From the NCBI GenBank assembly GCA_002498205.1, contig DAGQ01000074.1:32523-56711 (forward strand): 24,189 nucleotides of DNA, written 5' to 3'. Shown piece by piece: positions 7,341 through 15,695 of this stretch. The notes beneath the pieces were generated by a model. The model did no database searches and was not told the origin of the DNA. It worked only from the letters and a program-made list of their open reading frames with translations. Both the position numbers and the translations under genes were made by a program. The stretch comes from Euryarchaeota archaeon UBA596 (GTDB taxonomy: Archaea; Thermoplasmatota; Poseidoniia; Poseidoniales; Poseidoniaceae). Position 1 is the stretch's first letter; the number at the start of each line of letters is the position of its first letter.

Positions 7341-9859
7341 TTTCCAGTTATCGCCTTATGGAACATCATTTGTACTTCTTGCATTTTTCTGGTAGCACCA
7401 ACTTCCCTAAATACATTTAATGCTCTTTGCAAATATTCCATTCTTCTTTGTTTATCTAACCCTGTGGAACCCAATCTAGATAGTAATTCGCCTACTAAAA
7501 GTGGTTGATTACTAGACTCTGCAAGAGCTAAACCTTCAAGATATCTTTCTACCGCTTCATCTCTTTTTCCTGAATCTTCAAGAACTTCTCCAAGCAATAA
7601 AATCAATTCTACTTTAATCTCAAAATCATCTGCATTACCGAGTGTCTGTAAAGTTTCTAGATAATGATTTAATGCTAAATCACTATCCCCATTTAATGCA
7701 TAATATCTACCTAATACGGCTCTAGCACGTGAATGCGTGATTTCATCACCTTTAGATTGAGTCTCATCATAGGCTATTAGTGCATGTTCTCTACCTAAAT
7801 CTAGTTCCCCCATTTCCAAATATGAACGTGCTAAATTTATCCTTGCATGTACTAAACTAGGGTCTTTTTCATTTGAAAGAATATGTTCAACCTCTGAATG
7901 TGCATCCATCGCCAATTGTTTCTTACCTTGTGATCTGAAAATATAACTCATATTTGTATAGGATTTAGATGCACCGATTGAGTCTTTTATTGCAATAAAT
8001 CTCTTTAGCGCTTGTCTATGTAAATCCAAAGCCAAAGTGCTATCTCCTCTTTTCCAAGCAAGTTCTGCTAAACAGGAAAGTAAAATACTTTCTAATTTTA
8101 TATCTTTAGCCTTATTTGCATTATCCATAGCAACTGTAAATGATGCTTCTGCACCACCAAAATCACCAGCCAAGGATAATATTTCTCCTCTTAAATGCCA
8201 AAGTTTACCCCAAATTTTTGCAGGTCCTTTTGAATCAATTAAACGATTAATTAATCCTAAAAGCTCTAATTGCCCTGTATTAATTAATTCTCCACCCCTT
8301 AATGCTACTTCTTCAGCAGCATCTTCTGAATCAGCATAACTAATTTTATGATGTAAATATTCAATAATATCTTGTGGAGTATGTAATTTCTTTTTGTACC
8401 AGTCTGCAGCAGACATATGTAATGGAGTTGAAATTTGTTCATCTATTCCATTAAATATGAATTCTCTAATCAAATCATGAACATCATAATTTTCAGAGTC
8501 AACTCTTCTAGCCAAACCTTGTTCAACTAAATTATCTAAAGTATTAAGATCTAAATCTAAATTAGTTAATGCTTCGAGAGGAATAGGTTCACGGAAAATA
8601 GCTAATGATTGTAACAATCTTTTTTCCTCTGCAGATAATTTATTAAAAATTTCAAGCGATACATAATTTTCTAATGTTACATGATGTTCAATTGTTGAAG
8701 CACCTCTATTTATCAATTCTAATACTAATGGATGACCTTTAGACACACCATAAATTCGTTCAAAATCGTCATCTTTAATACTTTCAAATGAGTTTAATAA
8801 ATTCTTTGATGCTTCAGGATCTAAACCATCAAGAGGTAAAATTGTACTTACTGCTTTTCCTTCATTATCTCTTAATGGCAGTACAGGACGATATGACCTT
8901 GAGAAAATTACTAATCCTAAACCATCATCCATTTCATTAATTCTTAATGTAAAATTGTAAATTATTTTGTAAAAGATATCCTCATCGTTTTTATGATAAT
9001 CATCAATCACAATTAATGCAGGTACATTTTTCAAACTATTTATCAATAATTCTACTGTTTCATCAATTCTGGGTACTGAACTTGCTTCTAAATAGTCATT
9101 AAGTTCTTCAACTCCAATTGAACTAAGCCATGCACCAAGATCTTCTAAAAATGGGCGGCCACCAACTCCAAGTTGACATCTGTGATAAATTAGATTTCTT
9201 CTAAATGTATAATTCTCTAATAATTTAGCAGCTAAACTTGTTTTTCCAATTCCTGCGATTCCAGGTATTAAAATCGCAGAAGCCCCATCATCTAAATTTT
9301 CTGAAATGGCTTGTAATTCTGTAACTCTCCCATAAAAATGCCGTAATCGAGGTAAATCACCAAGGGATGAAGTAAGTTGTTTTTCAACTCTTTTGGTTAA
9401 ATCTCTCTCAATTAATTCTGGGGATAGTTTTGTAATATCTAAAACACCATCATCTCTAAGATATCTTAGAATATCTACGGGCCTAATTTGAAAAGGTAAA
9501 ACATCACTACAAGAACCCAAAGTAGTTTCTAATAATTCATCATCATTAGTGAGTACTGAAAAAGAATATTCACTTAATCTATTCCATGTTTCTTCTGCAA
9601 TCTCTGCACCGATTGAAGTTAAAAAATAAGATTTTCTTTTACGCATTACTCCAGAAACATGAGCCTGTCTTTCAATTAAGAGTCCTTGTTCCTTTAATCC
9701 TGAAATTGCTCGCGGAACATTACTTCTTGCAATAGCAACTGCATTTGCAATCCCCATTTGAGATAACGCAAAAGGAACTTCAACTGATTCAATAAATGCC
9801 ACATAGTCTCTAAGATGCAAAAGAATTCGTTCTTGCACGCCTGGCTTTGGATTATTCAT
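7337..9859 (-). CDS. STAND-type NTPase with N-terminal winged helix and C-terminal TPRs
   Basis: 840 residues, cytoplasmic. Residues 1-100 form a winged-helix domain (helix with VPRAISGLKEQGLL, wing with RKRKSYFLTSIG) like MarR/ArsR-type DNA-binding domains. FYGRVTEL (175-182) precedes the ATPase core: Walker A GIAGIGKT (200-207), Walker B ALIVIDD (281-287), sensor strand GLVIFSRS (315-322) and GHPL (376-379), the order seen in STAND ATPases. A second winged-helix-like segment lies at about 405-470. From about 550 to 825 there are TPR-like helical pairs (for example AWKRGDSTLALDLHRQAL, RSYLEMGELDLGREHA, YYALNGDSDLALNHYLETL). This is the architecture of MalT/AfsR-like switches, with the DNA-binding part at the N-terminus. 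It probably regulates transcription after a ligand or partner binds the TPRs. The ATG at 9859 is preceded by GGGAG at 9864-9868. Its stop overlaps that of the pilin string. Confidence 0.87.
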   Translation of the reverse strand: MNNPKPGVQERILLHLRDYVAFIESVEVPFALSQMGIANAVAIARSNVPRAISGLKEQGLLIERQAHVSGVMRKRKSYFLTSIGAEIAEETWNRLSEYSFSVLTNDDELLETTLGSCSDVLPFQIRPVDILRYLRDDGVLDITKLSPELIERDLTKRVEKQLTSSLGDLPRLRHFYGRVTELQAISENLDDGASAILIPGIAGIGKTSLAAKLLENYTFRRNLIYHRCQLGVGGRPFLEDLGAWLSSIGVEELNDYLEASSVPRIDETVELLINSLKNVPALIVIDDYHKNDEDIFYKIIYNFTLRINEMDDGLGLVIFSRSYRPVLPLRDNEGKAVSTILPLDGLDPEASKNLLNSFESIKDDDFERIYGVSKGHPLVLELINRGASTIEHHVTLENYVSLEIFNKLSAEEKRLLQSLAIFREPIPLEALTNLDLDLNTLDNLVEQGLARRVDSENYDVHDLIREFIFNGIDEQISTPLHMSAADWYKKKLHTPQDIIEYLHHKISYADSEDAAEEVALRGGELINTGQLELLGLINRLIDSKGPAKIWGKLWHLRGEILSLAGDFGGAEASFTVAMDNANKAKDIKLESILLSCLAELAWKRGDSTLALDLHRQALKRFIAIKDSIGASKSYTNMSYIFRSQGKKQLAMDAHSEVEHILSNEKDPSLVHARINLARSYLEMGELDLGREHALIAYDETQSKGDEITHSRARAVLGRYYALNGDSDLALNHYLETLQTLGNADDFEIKVELILLLGEVLEDSGKRDEAVERYLEGLALAESSNQPLLVGELLSRLGSTGLDKQRRMEYLQRALNVFREVGATRKMQEVQMMFHKAITGN

Positions 9860-9863
9860 GATT

Positions 9864-9868
9864 CTCCC
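9864..9868 (-). promoter_or_regulatory. Ribosome binding site of the STAND gene
   Basis: GGGAG on the minus strand, 4 bases before the ATG at 9859. The 61-base gap up to the beta-helix gene (9860-9920) shows no clear TATA element or terminator, so read-through from upstream is possible. Confidence 0.5.
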
Positions 9869-9920
9869 GTTCCATGTTTATTGTAATAGGTTATGAATGC
9901 CTTGGTTAAATGCTCAGAAC

Positions 9921-12900
9921 TCAAAAACGGTCTCTGTATTGTTCTGCATATGATCTTGCAGTATTTTCATCGTAACCTTGCGCAATTAATTGCTGTACAT
10001 ATGCTTCTAAATTTGGATTAGAATCAGTCATTGCAACTTGAACTGATGGTGTGGTTACTGTTTGTTGTTGTTGTTGTTGTTGTTGTTGTTGATTTCCCCA
10101 CGAATATGTATCAGTAACTCCTTCTTGATCTTGTATTAAAAAGTCATCTTCATCATCATCCTCAAATTCAATGAATAAAAATGCTAATACTCCTAATAAC
10201 CCAATAATTACAATGACAATTAATCCAATCATCATCAATGAAATTCCCTCATCTGGACTTTCTACTGATAGTCCTCCAGAAACAAGATATGAATCACTTG
10301 CATATTCAAATTCTACATCAATAAGTCCTCCATCATCAGGGAAGAAAGTTCTAGGGATTTCTAATCTCCATGTTCCTTCTTCATCTACAATTGCTTCTCC
10401 AAGAGGAATTTTTCCAGCTGTCATGTATGCTTTGACAGATTGACCTGGCCTTCCAGTTCCTATGTAAATTGCTGGATTTTCGGTATTAACCTCTTCACTG
10501 TTAAATTGTTCAAATGTGAACTCTACAGCTATGATGACTATATTAAATTCAGGAGACTCTATTGATTGACTATAAGAGTCAGTTGCCTTCAGTTTCACAC
10601 CAATAAAACTCCATTGAGTTTCTTCTGAATAGTAGGTACTCATTGTGGATGTTGCAGGATTATATGTTAAAATTCCTGTTTGAGGGTTTATTTCTAATAC
10701 CTTGAACATAAATTGATCATGTTCATTGAAATCTTCTTCGTCTCCTGCGATTGTATAACTTAATTGTTCACCACTAGAATGTACAAAAAATTGATTTAAA
10801 TCCATTTCTAAACCTGAACCACATTTCTCTAAAGATTTAGAACCTTTATCACAAAAAATCTTGACGGTGGATCCGCCTCCTAAATATTCATCCCATGATG
10901 TTTGATTAAACTGAGGAGGATCTACTTCTTCATCGGGATTAAGAATGACAATACTAGTTGATTTCACAATACTGTAATCTTGAGCATCATACGCTCTAAC
11001 ATTAATTGAGTATTCACTTAGATGTTCAAGTTCTGAAGTATCCCAATAAGTCTCCCAATTAGTACCCTCAAATTGATAAATATTAGGTAAATTTGTCCAA
11101 CTACCTGTTGAATCTGTAATATTAACCTCCACTCTACTAATATCTCCATCTAAATCATTAGCATATCCAAAAATTCTAGTTAATTCATTTCCTTGAACAT
11201 CACCAGATGGACCATAAATTTCTACAATAGGTAATGCATTTTCATTATTTATTGTCATTGTTAATTCTACAGGGATACATTCACCGACATCATATCTACA
11301 GAATTTTGAATCACTAGCCCAAACCTGAACATTGTAAATTCCAGATGAATGAGGACTGAAATCCCACACATATTCCCAATTACTCCAATCTGTAGGTGTA
11401 AATTCCTCATTTGGCAAAGTAGAACCATCTTCTTTTATAAATTTAATATGAATCTTGTTTAAATCTGGTGAATTAACACCAGAATATGTATCTGTAGCTG
11501 ACCCTCTAAATGTAACAGTATTTTGACTATGCTCCGAATTATCTTGAGGTGATGTCAATAAAACCGTTGGTGCTACTGTATTTAATTGAAATGAACGAGA
11601 AACAATGGGACTATATTCAACACCATCAAAGGCCCTAAATTCAAATTGATAATCGGCTTCTGGCTGAGTCGTCATATCTAAATTATATGACCAGGTTCTC
11701 CAAGGCCAATTCTGTTGAGTAACTGTATCTCCATCGAAACCGCTAGTATCTGTAGCGAGAATTCCATCATCCCAAGAACCTCCAGGTAATCGTATCTCAA
11801 CTCTATCAACAGTTCCCATATGCCCTAGTAATGCTTCCCAATCAGAATTATAAGTTCCAGGATCTCTTTCTGTAGAACCATCAAATGAAGTCCCAGTAAC
11901 GTTAATCCACCTCTTAAATGCTGAATTATCAGGATATTGAATGTCAATTCCAACTGTTGGTGCAAGGTTAACTAAATCAATAACACCTTCAATTTGTGAA
12001 GTTAAGGTGATTGATTCTGTGGCCGAACCTTTATCAAATTTCCATGCATCAATATAATATTTTGATAACTCTCTCCCACCATTAAAACAGTCAGGGTCAT
12101 CATTATCATACAATAAATCTCCATCATTATCTAAATCATCATTGCATGAATTCTCTAAAGGATCATTTACTAATCCATCTGGATAAACGCCAAACCCTGT
12201 GAAATCAAGATGGAAGTCACTTGCTAAAACAATTTGTGGAGTCATCCCATATTCATCTGTAGTTAAATTATACAATTCATTCCCATGGCTATCTTTTACC
12301 GTGATATCAGTACCAGGGACAGTCTCTCCATTTGCTAAAACACGATATCTTACAAGTTCTCCTTGTTGAACAATATTTTGATGTTTCCCTGCACCACTAT
12401 TTAATCTTCCAATATGAATATTATCTAAGCTAATATCTAAATCTGCGAACGCGAATACTGTTGCATTAGGATTCAATTCTATTGACATTGGAATCTCTTC
12501 GGGGTATACATTTTCAGAAAATAAATTACTATACATTGGTGGAACTTTCAAACAATCAGTATACATTGTAGTATCACAATTTATCGCAGATCCTTTCCAC
12601 CTTAATCCGATAGAATATACTCCAGATGCAGATGGAACTGGAATTGTTTCTGACTGAACGGCAACCCTACTCTCAGTAATATTATACGTTTGAGCGTCAA
12701 CATTCCATGTATTATTTGAAAAATATGCTATTGAGCCATATTTTCCTGTATATTCTCGACTACTGTCTGCGGAATATTTTGTATTGTAACTCGCAATTCT
12801 TGCTGCATACTCGCCTGCTGTAACTGTATTATTTCTAATATCTACAATTCCACCAGTTACTCGGATTCCATCACCTACAGTTTCATCTATTGTATTATTC

Positions 12901-14366
12901 CAAAGTGTTGCTGAACCCATGTAGACATGTACTGCAGGACATTCAAAGGTTCCTTCTGTATTTCCAGTCTCACCATAAACGGTTTTAGAATTACAAGCAC
13001 CTCCAGCGTTAATAATTTCACTATTTGTTAATTTTAACCTAGCAGCATAGGGTTCAGAAACTCCTGTATTCCAATTCTCATCATCCCAATGATATTCTCC
13101 TAATAGGATAGGTTCTTTCGCAACAGTATCAATTTTCGTATTGTGGATAGAGATATCAGATTCTCCTTGAATATAAACACCATTATATCCCGTGATATTA
13201 TGAATCTCTGAATTCATTACAGATAATTCTGAAGAACTTACGAAAATTCCTGAACCTTCTTGTGAACCACTTATCTCAACATCATCAAGGAATACAAATC
13301 CATTTTGTTTGATAGTAAGAGATGCGGCGCCAACTGAAGTAAATGTTGAAGAATTTATATAAATAGGATAATGAATTTCATTTCCTCCTGATTCAATAAC
13401 TCTTCTTGAATCCACAAATACTCCATTACACTCAACAGTAAATTCTGAATTTAAAACCTCTCCAGCGGTATTTCTTAGATTCATACCATAATCTGTATTT
13501 GTTCCCTCCGCATTTGGAATCATTTTCACTCCGTCAAAATAAATATGGCTATTTTCAACCCAAAGGGAAGATAAACCACCAGAATTCTGCCCACATCCAT
13601 TTGTCGTTCCTGTAATATCGGAATTTAGGATTGTAAAGCGTTCTTGTTGATTTTTTCCTGAAGTATATGCAGAAATTGCAGGTCCTCTGAATCCTTGTTC
13701 ATCATTACCTGCTATAAATGCACTATTCGACAATACGGGTGCAGCTTGATTGGTAACTAAAACACTTGACGTGTTTATATTTGTAAATGTTAAATCATCA
13801 GCATTAATACTTGTACCATCAAAGATTAATGCCGCATACTCTTTACTTTGCCCAATTAGCATAGGATAGCCGTATGCACTATTAATTGATACTTTTTTAA
13901 TACTAGAAATAGCTTCATCTATACCAGAATTCAAAACAATTCCTTCACCACAAGATGCATCCCAACTAAATTCAAGATCTTCACACCATGTACTTTGAGT
14001 TTCATCTGCAGGAGATTGCCAAGTCATACTAATTGTTCCTCCTGCTGTAGAACCACAACTTGTATCTCCTGCGCAAATAGCACCATCTACAATTAATGCA
14101 GAACCCGCTGCTAAAGTTATTGAAGCTCCTGCATTAATAATCAATTTTGCACCAGGAGGGACTGTCACATTTCCAACTAGATTATGTGTATTCCTCCAAA
14201 CTTCAATTCCGTTAATTTCATTATTTCCTTCACTACCATCTGTTTGATTAATACTATTAGCAGAAACGATTGGAGAAAATGAAATTGCAACTGACATTGA
14301 ACTTAAAATCATTAAAAGACATAAGAAAAAACTACGAGATGTTGATGAGGATACCACGTCTACCAC
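9921..14366 (-). CDS. Large surface protein: beta-helix, Ig-like domains, C-terminal anchor and poly-Q cytoplasmic tail
   Basis: 1481 residues with a GTG start. Residues 1-36 are a signal peptide, probably cut after SPIVSA. From about 50 to 600 the protein shows right-handed parallel beta-helix features: many short strands with Asn turns, such as DLTFTNINTSSVLVTNQ and VHVYMGSATLWNNTI. An acidic, Asp/Asn-rich calcium-binding-like segment (DDLDNDGDLLYDNDDPDC) lies at about 740-757. Three Ig-like domains start near 810, 930 and 1042 (the pattern APTVLLTSPQDNSEH). A cadherin-like domain starts near 1149 and a last beta domain near 1295. One membrane helix is at about 1375-1397 (LMMIGLIVIVIIGLLGVLAF). 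The cytoplasmic tail holds FEDDDEDD, ten Gln (1426-1435) and a helical UBA-like end, LEAYVQQLIAQGYDENTARS. It is an exported, membrane-anchored surface protein; binding or carbohydrate-related roles are possible, but no catalytic residues are evident. Confidence 0.85.
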   Translation of the reverse strand: MVDVVSSSTSRSFFLCLLMILSSMSVAISFSPIVSANSINQTDGSEGNNEINGIEVWRNTHNLVGNVTVPPGAKLIINAGASITLAAGSALIVDGAICAGDTSCGSTAGGTISMTWQSPADETQSTWCEDLEFSWDASCGEGIVLNSGIDEAISSIKKVSINSAYGYPMLIGQSKEYAALIFDGTSINADDLTFTNINTSSVLVTNQAAPVLSNSAFIAGNDEQGFRGPAISAYTSGKNQQERFTILNSDITGTTNGCGQNSGGLSSLWVENSHIYFDGVKMIPNAEGTNTDYGMNLRNTAGEVLNSEFTVECNGVFVDSRRVIESGGNEIHYPIYINSSTFTSVGAASLTIKQNGFVFLDDVEISGSQEGSGIFVSSSELSVMNSEIHNITGYNGVYIQGESDISIHNTKIDTVAKEPILLGEYHWDDENWNTGVSEPYAARLKLTNSEIINAGGACNSKTVYGETGNTEGTFECPAVHVYMGSATLWNNTIDETVGDGIRVTGGIVDIRNNTVTAGEYAARIASYNTKYSADSSREYTGKYGSIAYFSNNTWNVDAQTYNITESRVAVQSETIPVPSASGVYSIGLRWKGSAINCDTTMYTDCLKVPPMYSNLFSENVYPEEIPMSIELNPNATVFAFADLDISLDNIHIGRLNSGAGKHQNIVQQGELVRYRVLANGETVPGTDITVKDSHGNELYNLTTDEYGMTPQIVLASDFHLDFTGFGVYPDGLVNDPLENSCNDDLDNDGDLLYDNDDPDCFNGGRELSKYYIDAWKFDKGSATESITLTSQIEGVIDLVNLAPTVGIDIQYPDNSAFKRWINVTGTSFDGSTERDPGTYNSDWEALLGHMGTVDRVEIRLPGGSWDDGILATDTSGFDGDTVTQQNWPWRTWSYNLDMTTQPEADYQFEFRAFDGVEYSPIVSRSFQLNTVAPTVLLTSPQDNSEHSQNTVTFRGSATDTYSGVNSPDLNKIHIKFIKEDGSTLPNEEFTPTDWSNWEYVWDFSPHSSGIYNVQVWASDSKFCRYDVGECIPVELTMTINNENALPIVEIYGPSGDVQGNELTRIFGYANDLDGDISRVEVNITDSTGSWTNLPNIYQFEGTNWETYWDTSELEHLSEYSINVRAYDAQDYSIVKSTSIVILNPDEEVDPPQFNQTSWDEYLGGGSTVKIFCDKGSKSLEKCGSGLEMDLNQFFVHSSGEQLSYTIAGDEEDFNEHDQFMFKVLEINPQTGILTYNPATSTMSTYYSEETQWSFIGVKLKATDSYSQSIESPEFNIVIIAVEFTFEQFNSEEVNTENPAIYIGTGRPGQSVKAYMTAGKIPLGEAIVDEEGTWRLEIPRTFFPDDGGLIDVEFEYASDSYLVSGGLSVESPDEGISLMMIGLIVIVIIGLLGVLAFLFIEFEDDDEDDFLIQDQEGVTDTYSWGNQQQQQQQQQQTVTTPSVQVAMTDSNPNLEAYVQQLIAQGYDENTARSYAEQYRDRF
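10062..10091 (-). repeat. Trinucleotide repeat (CAA)10 coding poly-glutamine
   Basis: Ten uninterrupted TTG units on the plus strand are read as ten CAA codons in the cytoplasmic tail of the beta-helix protein. All ten use the same codon, so the DNA is a true microsatellite. Unit gain or loss would keep the frame and only change the linker length. Confidence 0.95.
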
Positions 14367-14430
14367 TGTAAGCGACTACATAATCTATCTAAAATACATC
14401 CGCAAAAAGGTTCAGATTTTCTATTAAAAA
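14367..14430 (-). promoter_or_regulatory. Spacer with T-tracts and a TATA-like box before the beta-helix gene
   Basis: On the minus strand TTTTT follows the protease stop directly, and a second TTTTT occurs near 14403-14407. T-rich runs like these can end archaeal transcripts. A TATA-like TATTTTAG at 14389-14396 is centred about 26 bases before the GTG at 14366, and no Shine-Dalgarno sequence precedes that GTG. This fits a leaderless transcript starting at or next to the GTG, so the beta-helix gene may have its own promoter. Confidence 0.4.
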
Positions 14431-15657
14431 TCAACAATCAATTGTTCCGTTTAAAGCGCCTATCCAACCTACAGCATTTAGAGCACCATATCCATATCTA
14501 TCATCATGTGGAATTGATTGTGCTTGGTAAGGGATTGCGCTATCCATCAATGCTTCTTTTACAACTGAAATACAACCGCTTCGATCAGTATTATCCCAAG
14601 TTGGCTTTAGTGAAGGATTGGCTTCTAGTAACAATGCTAATGCTCCAGTAACAAATACTGTTGAATCACTAGTCCCCGTACTAGAGGTATATGCTCCATC
14701 TACCCATGTAGATACTACATTTACCCCCGGAGCGGTGATTTCTGGTTTCTCGTTAGGTGAATTTCGGGGATTATCTCCATAACCTGCAAGATTATCTCCT
14801 CTGCTACTTTTTTCCCACAAGGTTCCATCTGAGTTTAATGCACCGACTGCAATAACTCCAGGAACATTAGCAGGTACAGAAACCCTACCATCATCATTTA
14901 AACCTCCATCATTTCCTGCAGCAGCTATTACAAAAATTCCAACATTAAGTGCCTGTTCAACAGCTTCAACTGCCAAATTATCTAGAGGATCTTCAATATC
15001 TTGTGCACCACCTAATGACATACTGATTATATCTGCATTTCTTGACTTACACCACAATATTGAATCTGATACTGCTTTATCACTACCCATTTCATCAGTT
15101 CCTAAAGCACTAACTACCATTAATTCTACACCGGGTGCTGAACCCTTCAATAATCCATTAGCAGCCAATAATCCAACAATTAAGGTTCCATGGCCGTCTT
15201 CTGCATAATCTACAGGTTCTATACTATCTGAAACAAAATCTTTGTAAAGTATATTTCCTTTTAGGTATTCCAAATCAGGATGATCTAAATCTACACCCGT
15301 ATCAATAATACAAACTTTAACTCCATTTCCAGTCAGACCAAGTTCTTGTGCTTGTCTAATTCCTGCAAATTGGTAAGCCCATTCAGAATCAGGTGTCTGT
15401 ACGTCATCAAGAATGGTGTATATTGGTTGTAATAAAATCCACACAACTATTGCCATCGTTAAAAATAAAAGAAGGCCTGAAGGCCTTACTCTTCTATTAC
15501 TAACATGCAATAATGCAATTCTTTGTGTTGGCCATCCAGTGGTAATTGTACGAAATTCATCATCTTCGTCATATAATGTCTCAGGATCTACAGCAGTTAA
15601 TATCCGTGGTTCATTAGGTTCAGGAATTAGTTCCAAATGATTTAATTCACGAGCCAC
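14431..15657 (-). CDS. Membrane-anchored subtilisin-family (S8) serine protease
   Basis: 408 residues from the GTG at 15657. A GTG three codons earlier (15666) is also in frame but lies within the likely ribosome binding site GGTGAT (15662-15667), which is 4 bases before the 15657 GTG. Residues 1-58 are an acidic cytoplasmic-looking segment, then RRVRPSG and one membrane helix (about 60-80), so the protease domain lies outside the cell. Catalytic Asp119 is in CIIDTGVDLDHPDL, His156 in DGHGTLIVG, the oxyanion Asn249 in IAAAGNDGG and Ser330 in GTSDST. Unlike the usual GTSMAxPHVAG, the residues after Ser are DSTVFVTGA. There is hardly any room for a classical pro-domain between helix and catalytic domain (about 81-110). 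It lies 38 bases after the oligosaccharyltransferase gene and is probably co-transcribed. Likely role: processing of exported surface proteins; the substrate is not known. Confidence 0.9.
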   Translation of the reverse strand: MARELNHLELIPEPNEPRILTAVDPETLYDEDDEFRTITTGWPTQRIALLHVSNRRVRPSGLLLFLTMAIVVWILLQPIYTILDDVQTPDSEWAYQFAGIRQAQELGLTGNGVKVCIIDTGVDLDHPDLEYLKGNILYKDFVSDSIEPVDYAEDGHGTLIVGLLAANGLLKGSAPGVELMVVSALGTDEMGSDKAVSDSILWCKSRNADIISMSLGGAQDIEDPLDNLAVEAVEQALNVGIFVIAAAGNDGGLNDDGRVSVPANVPGVIAVGALNSDGTLWEKSSRGDNLAGYGDNPRNSPNEKPEITAPGVNVVSTWVDGAYTSSTGTSDSTVFVTGALALLLEANPSLKPTWDNTDRSGCISVVKEALMDSAIPYQAQSIPHDDRYGYGALNAVGWIGALNGTIDC

Positions 15658-15661
15658 TAAT

Positions 15662-15667
15662 ATCACC
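15662..15667 (-). promoter_or_regulatory. Ribosome binding site GGTGAT that decides the protease start
   Basis: GGTGAT on the minus strand covers the first possible GTG and is followed after ATTA by the GTG at 15657. The same GGTGAT is used before the gene at 4621. It favours the shorter start by three codons. Confidence 0.5.
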
Positions 15668-15695
15668 CAATGATATTATTCTAAATGACTTGACA

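Noticed and set aside
7337..9859. STAND NTPase as an anti-phage defence gene
   Set aside because: Avs-like and other defence STAND proteins carry an effector domain such as a nuclease, protease or TIR. Here the extra domain is a winged helix and no defence genes are nearby, so a regulator is the better reading.
10171..10443. Open frame of 90 codons on the plus strand
   Set aside because: It is antisense to the membrane-anchor region of the beta-helix protein; the translation is a Pro/Ser/Asn-rich shadow with no ribosome binding site.
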